Position numbers and translations under genes: made by a program. From Antilocapra americana (lineage: Eukaryota > Chordata > Mammalia > Artiodactyla > Antilocapridae), in assembly GCA_007570785.1 (NCBI GenBank), contig ML664161.1:13688416-13752415 (forward strand): a stretch of 64,000 nucleotides of DNA. The letters run 5' to 3'. Shown one piece after another: positions 54,601-64,000 of the stretch (positions are counted from its first letter, which is position 1; each line of letters starts with the position of its first letter). Under the pieces are notes generated by a model. It had not been told where the DNA came from and searched no databases. It saw only the letters and a list, made by a program, of their open reading frames with translations.

Positions 54601-55614
54601 TTTACTATATTAAAATTGAACCTAGTCATTGCATTTCTCCCACATTTATAAAATATAGCCATCCCCCTATAGTTGACTTCACAATTTTAGTGAAGTCAAC
54701 TACATGCAAAGCATATCAGAGCTCTTTCTTGGGAGAGCAGGCAGTATTGTGGCAAGAACTGTAACCATTCCTCTGTCATCTGCTGTTTTGAGAGCAGTAA
54801 CTTACTTTTACCATGTGAAACCAATAGCAATTACTGGGCAGAATGTGTTCCTAATGAGATCACAACCAGAACCCAAAGCTTCTAAGTTTCCTGGAAGAAA
54901 TTACATCTCAAATGCCGTGCTGTAAACATAGGAATGGGAAAAAAAGCCTCAACAACAATGCCTATTTTGAAATGGTTTTGTAGCAAAATAAAAGGTATAA
55001 TTTCCTCATTTACCTGCTTTCTAGTGGTAAGTGAAGCAGGAATGACATTGATTTTCATATTTTCTTTCTCTGGTCACTATACACTCAGCTTTTTTGAAAA
55101 ACCACCTTTACATAGTGCTCACACTTAAACTACATCCAACGGTTTCAAATTTTTTAAATATATAAAGGCAGCTGCCTGGGATCCAGCAGACAGGCATTAC
55201 AGTTGACATTTGCAAACATCATTGTTTCAGTCCCAGTTCACAGGCATTTTGACAAGAAGAAAATACAAACCTTCACTCATTCCAGGGCAAACATTCTGAA
55301 ACTAAACGATTTACATGGTAATAGGCAAAGGTTAAAATCACATATTTCATAGCCTTCTTACCAACTTCAGTCAAACCTCGGAAGTTTAACTGTGGAAATC
55401 CTTGGTCTTTCTATAACCCCTGTGTATACACATATATGAAATAAGTATTTTAATGATAACCTCTGAGACCATGAGGTTGGGTTTCTGTACATGAGACCAC
55501 TTACCCAAAAATGTATACATACAATAGGAATCAACAGGAATTTTAAGTGATTAAAATTTGGAAGTTTAATTTGGAAAAATGAACTACCATGTAAACAATG
55601 CCTTGAGTGTTAGT
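54601..55614. other. No recognisable feature
   Basis: About 1 kb without a recognisable repeat. A local inverted repeat TAGTTGACTTCAC / GTGAAGTCAACTA lies at 54669-54703. Confidence 0.45.
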
Positions 55615-55715
55615 TGAAAGTGAAAGTCACTCAGTCCTGTCCATTTCTTTGCAATCACATGGACTATATAGTTCATATATTTAATACAAATCAAATCTCC
55701 TGCCATTGAAAACTG
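55615..55715 (-). mobile_element. Bov-tA SINE remnant, internally deleted
   Basis: It retains the tail ('gtgaaagtcactcagtcctgtcc', 'atcacatggactatatag') and a trace of the head ('aaatctcctgccattg'); the body between is missing. Confidence 0.65.
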
Positions 55716-57282
55716 AGGTATGGAATTTAAGCAAACCAAAAGAAGAAAAAAACCTTAACACCCAAATCCCAGGATGACCAATGGAGAGCATACTCAAAGC
55801 ACTTTGGGGTGCAGAGGCAGTATTGTGAAAATGAAAAACCCATCTCTAAGAAAAGTATTAAGGTGATTTGGGGGAGAATTTTGTAGAGGTTAGATTTAAA
55901 CTAATTTTCTATTACTCTGTCAGATCAGAATATTTTCAGAATATTTACATTGGCTAAGAGAGGCTACTTAGTGCTGACATTTATAGCTCTGGTTTCATGG
56001 ATACCGAAATGTTAGTTCAAAAGTCTCAGCATCAGTATTGCAGTGTTTTGACATACCTCCATTCAACACATGGAAATGTTGCTAATGCACCCAAGTGAAA
56101 TGGATTTGAGTCTCCATTTTCAGACATGACATTAAGTAACCTTCAATAAAATCCACTGTTACAAATGAGGAATTCTTGAGTAATCAATCACAAGATAGAT
56201 GGCATCTGAGAACCACTGGGTTCATTGATAGCATACACAGCTTCTGAAGATAAGTTATTCCCCTAGGAATTCCTTTCTTTGCTTTTCTCAGGTATAAGCC
56301 TAAGTAACTTAAGGGAGGTGTAATACAATAGTTTATGTCATATTTCTATTTTTTGATAGATCAAGAGCTGTAACAAGTAAAGTTCTTACCCCATGGTGCT
56401 TCAGTTGGAATACATTTACAAAATTAACTTTGAAAAAAAATTGGAGTTGATTAGCTACATTAGATATTCTGTCAACAAATCCAACTCATCCTAATCAGTC
56501 ATAATTAGCGCTGATGTTTGATGAGAGGTACAAGTAAGAGTAGCAAGCTGACATCCCTCTAGGGAACTGGGGAAAGTCGGTTCATTTTCCTCAACTTGGA
56601 AAGGAAGTATATATATTACGTTGGCCAAACTGGCAAAAGAAATGTATGCTCAACCTCTAACGGATTCAAGGATGTTCTGTGCACTTTTAGCACGCTTGGC
56701 AAACAGGTTTTAGTTTTCTCCAGGAATGGGATGTGAATCTTGCAATCCTGGCATCTCAGCAGCGTCAAATGCCAACCTAAGCTATGCTTTCCACCATAGT
56801 TCTCAAGCCCAAGAATGTTAGAGAATATCTCTCAGCAAGGGCGGCAATAATTAAATTAGCGTGCTCCTATGGCCTGGAACAGTCCACTGAATGAGAGCAA
56901 GGAGGCAGAGCTGGTCACTGGATTACGGCAGACGCATCCCCATAGCCCCAGCTCGGCAGGGAGGGCCCTCCTAGGCCGTATCAGCACGCAACAAGCCCAT
57001 CACAGCAGACCGGGCTCCCCACAGGTCATTTCCCAACAAAGATAAATGCTGCCTTTAGTATCACCCAGATCTGCCATGACTTTACAAAACAACTTTTTTA
57101 AACCACTAAATTCCTTGTAGTTTTGCTAGACATAGAGGAGAGAAACAGTATCTAGCATCTGTGGCTTCACACGGGTTTAAGTCTTTCTTTCTACCCACCC
57201 AGGCTTCCTGCCTCCCCCGAATGAAGTTCTCCTCTGCCTCACTTGTATTTTCTGTCCTGCCTTTGAAACTATGGGGCTCATG
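55716..57282. other. Unassigned, low-repeat; candidate regulatory DNA
   Basis: 1.6 kb with no recognisable repeat. It carries TAATTAG with GCGC (56502-56510) and TAATTAAATTAGCG (56848-56861), words typical of homeodomain binding. Function is only inferred. Confidence 0.4.
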
Positions 57283-57284
57283 CT

Positions 57285-57340
57285 GGTTCTTCATAATATG
57301 TAATGGAAAAACCAAACAAACTTTTTGGCCAACCCACTAC
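57285..57340 (-). mobile_element. Mariner-type DNA transposon terminus
   Basis: 'taatggaaaaaccaaacaaac' followed by 'tttttggccaaccc' is the terminal inverted repeat end of a mariner-family element; only one end is clearly present. Strand assignment is arbitrary. Confidence 0.6.
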
Positions 57341-57399
57341 TTTGCTCCCATCAGCCTTCAAACACCCAGGTCTTTTCATTAGAAACTCACCTTCTGCTA

Positions 57400-57770
57400 C
57401 TTCTTCACTAGTCAGCTTACTCCTTAACTTTGGCATCTGATTTCCACCGTCTTTACTCTGCAGGAATCTCTTCCCACAACCTTCATTTCTGATCTAAAAA
57501 TCTTTCTTCATCCTTGAAGCTTTCTTGGGAACACTTGACTGAGCTGACCATCTGTGTTTTAATCTCCTCCTCCCCATGGTACCAGCAGCACAAATTCCCT
57601 GAATTTTCTCATCTCTTGGGTTAATCTTCCTCTTCCTCTTAATTATAGGCTTGTCCCCAATGTGTCAATAGAGCCCTTTAGCCTCCTTTCTCTATTCTCT
57701 CCTTCGACAATCCCTTGCATTACTAAAAGTGACCACTGAAGTCAAGTTCTCAGCTACATACAACCTGGGG
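57400..57770 (+). repeat. L2 LINE relic, reverse-transcriptase region
   Basis: The order 'catctgatttccaccgtct', 'tcttcatccttgaagctttc', 'ttgactgagctgacc', 'ttgtccccaatgtgtcaatagagccc', 'tattctctccttcgac' follows L2 coding sequence. It is very diverged and has no open frame. Confidence 0.5.
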
Positions 57771-58049
57771 TCCATACTAGAGTATAGGCCGTAATACTCA
57801 GAAGTATTGCTGCTTCTTGGCTGTAAGTAATATTAAAAGCTATTCTCGTGTTAAAAAAAATATAAATATCAATTTATATACTTAAGATTTGTTTTCATTT
57901 AACTATTTGTCAAGCTCAGCTGTAAAACAATGTTAAGAAAAAACATATATATATACTGAAGAATAAAAAGCAAAATAAATTTTTAGATGACACATAAACT
58001 TGCCAAGGAAATTTTCTTCTTATGTCCTAAATCTTCTGTCCGCAAACAC

Positions 58050-58680
58050 CTCCAGGTCAGACCTTCACACACCCCAGTTTCACATTTTCACTATTTCCAT
58101 GGACAATTCGACACAGTTCCCTCAGAAATCTGTCACACTCTGCGCTGAAAATGGAATTGCTGTCTCACCTCAAACCTGATTATATCCCCAGGGATCCTGT
58201 TTTGTCAGCAGCAGCACCAGCTGGAGAGCAACCCAGGCCCAGGAACTCATAGGACTGGAATTCCCCTCACTCTGGTTGCTGTGTCCAAGCTGCTGCTAAG
58301 CCTCCCTAAGCCTGCCGACTCATGCCTGTCCTTTCTTCAATTTTCTTATCTCAGTTCCTCCCATCATTTTCCTTCTTTTAGCCCCTACTTCTCTTTACTG
58401 CAAGCATCGCAACAGTCTCCTAAATGATCTGCCTCCTCTTTACCATCCACATGCCTCTTCCACAATAATCATTTCCAATCTCTGAAATGTCCTGTTTTTC
58501 CCAAGAACCACCTCTGTTTAATAAAGATGGAACATCTTAGCCCAGCCTAAAGTAGCCCCCCTCTCCGGTCACACCTTCTGTTACCTTTTCCTGCTTTTAT
58601 CCTTCAGAGTCATTACACTCTCACAAAAACATGTTATTTGAGTTTTAGGTCAACATTAGCATCTTTTCTGGGTATGGGAC
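58050..58680 (+). repeat. L2 LINE relic, 3' part
   Basis: It continues the L2: 'ctgaaaatggaattgctg', 'ctgcaagcatcgcaacagtctcctaaatgatctgcc', 'cctctttaccatccac', 'ggtcacaccttctgttacc'. Bases 57771-58049 between the two parts are AT-rich and unassigned. Confidence 0.5.
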
Positions 58681-61379
58681 AAGTGAGGGTTTAAGAGCGA
58701 AACTCCATGAACATTTCAACAAGCGAGGTCTGGCTCTCAACTCCATCGTGCCCCTTTTTATCGAAGAAAGGTGTGGTCCATCAGAGCAATGACACATGCA
58801 AAACAAAGGGTATTGCCTGCTGCGGAAGCAGAGAGCTTCTTTTTGCTCTCACTGTTGGCCTCTCCAAGTCCCTGGGGCCTATTGGATTTCCGCGTGTGTA
58901 TTTCTTTGCTTCTGTGTGATCTCAGCAGGGATAAATGAACCTAAGATATTAAAATGCAATTTGTTCAGATCTTTGCCTTTAGGGTGAGCATGAAGATGCT
59001 GCCATCAGCCAGCAAATTTGTGATCTAATTTAGAAGCAGTGAGCCATGCCGTCTTTCTTCAGACACTTCAGAAACCTGCACTGGGTCCCCACTTTCCTAT
59101 GGCTTCGTAAAAGGTTTTCTTTTTAGCTATAAATAATGTTGATTTTTTTTTTTTCTTCCACCTTAACATTCCAAGGAAGATACATTTAGTAAAGGCAGGG
59201 AGTAGAAAGGATGCTGTTTGGCTGTCACTCTGTTGAAACGCCACATTGCACAAGTGACTTACCTTTAATCTCTCAGCTTTGCTCTATCAAAGGCTCTCCC
59301 ACCCTGATCCAGTTTCTACTGAGACATTTTGAAGAAAACTCTCCCTGGTACTTGCAGACAGAGTCCCAGGATCAACACTGAATGGACTTATGCAAAGATT
59401 TCCAAGTTGGCAGTCCTTATATGCTCTGTGATTTCTTACCCAAGTATCGTTAGGTTAACATCTTCAGGACAATCACTAAACCAAAATCAAAGAAAGATTT
59501 TCTTGTTTATTTTTCTATAGACATTTTGACCAATTTTAGTTCATCTTCCATCTTATCCCAGCTCAAGACTGGTTGTTATTACCAGTTCATGGGTTTTTTT
59601 CCCTTTGGTCTTGCAGCAAAAGAGAAACAAATTGTGGGGTTTTAAAAAACCTATTGGCCACAAATCTTGGATTATTTTTTAATTTTAAGGTTTAGTTAGG
59701 ATAGACGTGGAAGGCATAAGACATGACTTTTTGAGATGAATTTAGCATAGTTAGAAACTGGAGTGAATCCAATTTATGAAAGAACCAGGGACCACAGTCA
59801 GATGAGTGGCTGAACTTCCCAGAAAGGATTTGAGAAAAGAGACTCAGAGTTCTTCTGAGAATTGAAAAGTTCCTTACACTCTCCTGCCACCCTTTAAGAA
59901 TAAAAGGTAAAGGACAGGTTTCAACTTCCTAAGTGAAATTTAATTCAAGAAAATGCCATTTTGTTATTATTGAGATTACTAGGCACACATACTCCAAGAG
60001 GGAAAGAGAGTAAACAAAAATAAATGTATCCAACAGTAATATCAGAGTAATATAATAACATAATGCTAGGCTAGCAACTGAAACACATGTGAGTTTGGCA
60101 TTTCCTTTACAAAAATCCAGCAACTTCCTGAAACACAATTATTTCCGGATTACATGTAGAAGAGAAAGCACTAGAATCCTCGGGTCTTCAACACAAAAGG
60201 AACCAAGTCACACATTCACTGGCTGATGCAGACACCAGCAAGATGTCTTTGGTGAATACTAATTGATGGGTAGCTTCTTAATGCAAGAAAAGGGATTTGA
60301 GGCTTTTAAAGTAAGATGTTGCCTTGCAATTCAAACAGTAAATCTGACAGAAAGCAAATAACACTCTCAGCAAATGCAGAAAGCTACAGACTCGCAAGTA
60401 TAACAGCACTTTACAGAAGGAAGCTTTCCAGGGCAGCGGCTGGCTGCACCTTCAAACAACACAAAGCAAAGCACAGGACAGACACCTCCTTTAAAATTCC
60501 CTTCACTTTTCCTATCTCGGGTTTCACCCAACACTGGGGCTCAACCACTTACTGCAAAAAAATCAGTGTGGCTTGAAAAGACCAAATGATGCCCCTGTGC
60601 TACAAATTTACCTGTTCTAACCCCTCAACCTAATTTTGAAAGAAAAATGACAAGGATGATGGTGAGGATAATACCAAAAGGTCTTGCATTAAAACTCAAA
60701 ATGTACATACCTTTTCTTTCTAAATCCAGCAGATTGCAAAGTTCTCCTTCCTTTAAAATAGCACAGATTCTCAGAGAAACTTTGCAAGCTTGATTAAAAG
60801 GCATATCAATTTCCAGGAATGGTTTTTATTTTTCAATTGCATTTTCCTCTGTGAAAACCTTTATTAGATTTTCAACTCTTACATGTGTTCTGACTATATA
60901 ATTTAGCAAAATGCTGCACTTCCATAATCCTATTTTCATCATGCAGTCTGATTGTTTATCATGAACATAAATATAATTCATAGGCTTCAACAAAATATGT
61001 TCAACATTTTTAGGACTACCTTAAAATGAAAGTTGTATAAATTGTCACTGAAAATTACACAGCCACATTACCTGTATTTCAAATTGCACTGATTAAGACT
61101 TTCGTAGACCCAACCCATTCAACAGAGATAATTAGATAGCATAGGAAGCTCTAGCATTATAAAATCAAAGAACTTAAGTCATTGTAAGCTCTAAGTGCCA
61201 AGCGGGCTCCTGTCGGAAATGTTTGCAGGGCATGACTGCCACCTACTGGCATACATTAGAGATTGCACCCTCCGACCACGAGCCAGGGACTTCATTTTTG
61301 CAATCTGACCAAGCCAGGATTTTTCCCTAGAGCCAAAATGCACCAGTTTTGTTAGGTGTACAGTTTCCCTCACTAGATG
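58681..61379. other. Long low-repeat stretch
   Basis: 2.7 kb in which I recognise no repeat or gene. Short frames (for example 60316-60576) have no domain. It is the longest unassigned block and a candidate for conserved non-coding DNA. Confidence 0.45.
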
Positions 61380-61630
61380 TTAATATTTTTGTAATGAAAT
61401 CACACAACCAGTTTAACTTTTGTCATTACATTTTACACTGTGTAAGCATTTTACATGATACATACGTACATGTGTGTGCTTATGCATTTGTTTTTTAAGT
61501 CTATCTCCCTTTACAAGAATGTAACCTCAACCACAGCAGCAATATTTTATTCACTAATGTATTCTACTGGGCCTAGAACAGTGTCTGGCACTTAGTGAAT
61601 ATTCATTGTTTACTATGAATCAATGAGCAA
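61380..61630 (+). repeat. L2 LINE 3' terminus relic
   Basis: 'aagaatgtaacctcaaccacagcagc', 'tactgggcctagaacagtgtctggcacttagtgaatattcattg' is a clear L2 3' terminus. Confidence 0.7.
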
Positions 61631-61689
61631 AATGCTAATGTTTTAAGACAATACAACGTACCAGCTAACAGCCTACATTCTAAACACTT

Positions 61690-61870
61690 AGAACATAAAC
61701 TGAAACTGTGGTTGTCTCTCATATCTTCTGCTGAGCCTCAATTTGCTGATCTATTAAATAAAGACAATAACACCAAAGTAGTTAGAACAACTAGATGGGC
61801 AAATAAATGTTTATAAAGTACTTGGCACAGAGTAAGTGCATAACAATTAATCTTATGACCATTATTAGTA
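61690..61870 (+). repeat. MIR SINE relic
   Basis: 'gagcctcaatttgctgatctattaaataaagacaataacacc' and 'taaagtacttggcacagagtaagtgcataac' follow the MIR 3' half. Confidence 0.7.
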
Positions 61871-63169
61871 ACTTCTATAGCTCAAATGAGGGGTGGCAGC
61901 AATTTAATAAAGACCTTAAGCATATAAGAGTTCTTCCTTCAGCATCATCCTTGCTATTAAAAGTCAGCCTACAAAATTCTAAACTTTCATCAAGTGCTAG
62001 TTCCAAACTAGTGTCCAGTAAGCTTTCAGATAGTCATAGATCTTTAGAATTGTTAGAGGAGTTACAGTGTGATATTTAAGAAATCACTGTTCTGGAAATC
62101 TCTAGATGGTCCTGAAGCACTGAAATAGTTCAGAACTCTCTGGAGGGTTTTGCAAGTTTTCAATTTTGCAAGTTTTACAAAATGTTAATTTGCATTACAA
62201 CTAATACTTTGTTACCTGCCAGGAAACCATTCTGTACTTGCAGGCACGCACCTTCCCATGAAGGCTTCTGGTAGAATGCTAGGCATGCAACAGACACCCA
62301 CTGAGATGGACTTAAACCTCAAGGGACTTTGTTGTTCGCATGAAGTCCAGGGGCAGCGTTGTTGATGATTTGCAGCTGGACAGTATTTACGAAGAACCCA
62401 TATCCTTTTCATGCTGTATTCTGCTGTCCAGTATGTTATTTTATCCTGAAGCTGGTTACTCTTGTGACCTTAGAGTGTTTCCAGTACAAACCTGGGCCAT
62501 ATGGCACGCTCTTCACATTCAGTGGGAAAAAGAATGGTTCCCAGGTGCACCCTGGGGAGGGTGAAGGATTTTCCCATAGAGCCCTCACAAGTCATTTCTC
62601 TTGGCTTATTGGTCAAAATACTAAAACATATCCATTCTTGAACTGGCTGCCTGTAAGATTAATCTGATTGGTTTGAAGTCCTAGCTCAATCATGATCTGT
62701 CTGTAGGGCAGAACAGGGTCAGCTTATGCTGAGTTCCATGGGCTGCATGTAGGAGGGGAGTAGACCTGCAATCAGGTTCATTAAAAAGGAAAAGGGATTT
62801 ATCTCTGGGCTTTCTATTTTGTTTTCCATTCATCTTTACTTCTGTCTTTGAGTAAAAAAAAAAAGGGAAAGGGAAAGGGTCAGGGCAGGGCCGGCAGTTT
62901 CAAGTCCCCACTCTTGTGAGAAAACAGAGACACAGTGGTCTGGGCTATGAAAACAATGATTAATATGATGAATTGTTCATCATTTTGTTTAAATCCTGGA
63001 AATAATTTTAAGGGGATGCTTTCTGGCAGTCCACATACCAAGAATCCAATAGGCTTCCACGGCAAATGTTTCATCTTAAGGTCTACTAGGACATAAATGT
63101 TATGTGAACTTTTACTGAACATGATACAGTTCAAGCAAAGAAACACACTTAAAGCTCCGAATACAAGTG
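61871..63169. other. No recognisable feature
   Basis: Unassigned. A purine run with a GGGAAA triplication lies at 62850-62878. Confidence 0.4.
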
Positions 63170-63255
63170 TCTATTGCTCCTCTGAGTCTCCATTTCCCCA
63201 CCTCTCAAATAAAAGCTGGACTAGATGAGTTCAGAGGTCTTTCCCAACTTCTTCG
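63170..63255 (+). repeat. MIR3-like SINE relic
   Basis: 'cctctgagtctccatttccccacctctcaaataaaagctggactagatgagttcagaggtctttcccaac' (63179 onward) fits the MIR3-type 3' region. Confidence 0.5.
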
Positions 63256-64000
63256 TTCTGTGCAGTTGAATCCTGATCCACTCACTTCACCACGTGAATA
63301 TACTTAATAAGTTTGCACACATTTTTATTCCTCATTTAAGTAAGTGTTGACTTCTTATTGTATGAACTCAGTATGGAATTGCTAAGACAAACACAAGGGT
63401 GGGGCAACTTTCAGCTTTCCAGAACCTTCACTGGGGAGAAGAGGCAGGTATAAAGAGAAGTTAGAAAACAGGGCAGCAAAGAGTAGCAAAGTTAGGCCAG
63501 AGTGGAACAGCAGAGTGTCCTGGACAGGAAGAGTGAGGCGATGGGAGAAGGTTAGAGTCAAGCCAGGTTTGATCTCACATATTGACCAGAATGGGAAAGC
63601 AAGAATTGATTTCTTATGTTTATGAAACTATGAGCAGACAAGATGGTTATGATGATGGACAGCGCTGATGATGATGCTTGATGACGGTGACAGCCCCAGG
63701 TTACTGTGACCTACGTACCAAGGGCCACACTTCAGTTAGAGCATTTTGTATAATGTTCACAAGAACGCTAGGAAAGAGGTGTCATACTAAAGTACACTTT
63801 ATCCTCAACTTATCTTGCCCAAAGTATACAAAAAAGTAGTAAATCTGTGGTTAGAACACACATCCCTACAATCTCAGAGGCAACTTGCTTTACTGCCTTT
63901 ACTGCCCTTCTCTGCCTCTTTGAAACTTGGGAGCTCACATCACCCCCTGAGCCTGCCAGTCCAACTGTATGCCTATGTATGCACAATGGCCAATTCAGAA
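63256..64000. other. Mostly unassigned to window end
   Basis: 63735-63830 ('agagcattttgtataatgttcacaagaacgctaggaaagagg') resembles an L2-type relic. A (GATGAT)n-like run lies at 63651-63687. No gene recognised. Confidence 0.35.

Noticed and set aside
61225..61260. CTCF-like word near TGCCACCTACTGGCA
   Set aside because: It lacks the extended GC-rich CTCF core and is explained as well by a chance imperfect palindrome.
1..64000. A new multi-gene system
   Set aside because: All recognisable coding sequence is from L1 and BovB; there is no gene cluster, and no intact frame longer than ~260 codons.

Overview
The window is mammalian nuclear DNA from a ruminant, most likely a bovid. The diagnostic evidence is the repeat content: BovB (RTE-type) LINEs, Bov-tA/Bov-A SINEs (tRNA-Glu-like head joined to a BovB 3' tail), the ruminant L1 3' UTR ending in a TATGGCAAAACCAACAC-type sequence, and CHR-type artiodactyl SINEs. 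The species cannot be fixed from the sequence alone. I find no intact protein-coding gene, no rRNA or tRNA gene, and no CRISPR array, operon or bacterial or viral system. The window looks intergenic or deeply intronic. Every long reading frame with a recognisable protein belongs to a dead retrotransposon.

Layout. 0-8 kb: the window edge cuts an L1 tail. An older L1 relic follows, split by a minus-strand BovB fragment with a 10-bp target duplication, then L2 relics, four Bov-tA/Bov-A copies and a 153-bp L1 3' end between exact 16-bp duplications. 8-20 kb: a second short L1 3' end with a 14-bp duplication, then a nested stack at 11.7-14.9 kb (L1 broken by BovB, by Bov-tA and by a ~1.3-kb insert), a BovB 3' piece at 14.9-16.0 kb and more SINEs. 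20-30 kb: an ancient L1 ORF2 relic cut by a Bov-tA and by a solo ERV LTR, several MLT1-type LTRs, CHR SINEs and L2. 30.7-33.8 kb: a near-full-length but inactive BovB. 35.5-37.8 kb: an L1 with a classic 5' inversion between 14-bp duplications. 38.5 kb: a MaLR solo LTR with a 5-bp duplication. 39-43.5 kb: L2 and another L1 3' end.

43.5-64 kb differs. Young ruminant repeats almost vanish (three Bov-tA pieces, no BovB, no young L1). Only ancient L2, MIR, MER5A, mariner and LTR relics remain, with long unassigned stretches, some rich in TAAT-type motifs. This part is the best place to look for conserved regulatory DNA.

The elements are related by mechanism. BovB supplies the reverse transcriptase thought to mobilise the Bov SINEs, which share its 3' tail. 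L1 made the poly(A)-tailed insertions and probably the CHR SINE insertions. No copy here looks active: the larger BovB carries stop codons, frameshifts and changed catalytic motifs in both endonuclease and reverse transcriptase, and the inverted L1 lacks the reverse transcriptase region. I did not find a convincing undescribed system; the most interesting items are insertion structures and a few unexplained sequences.
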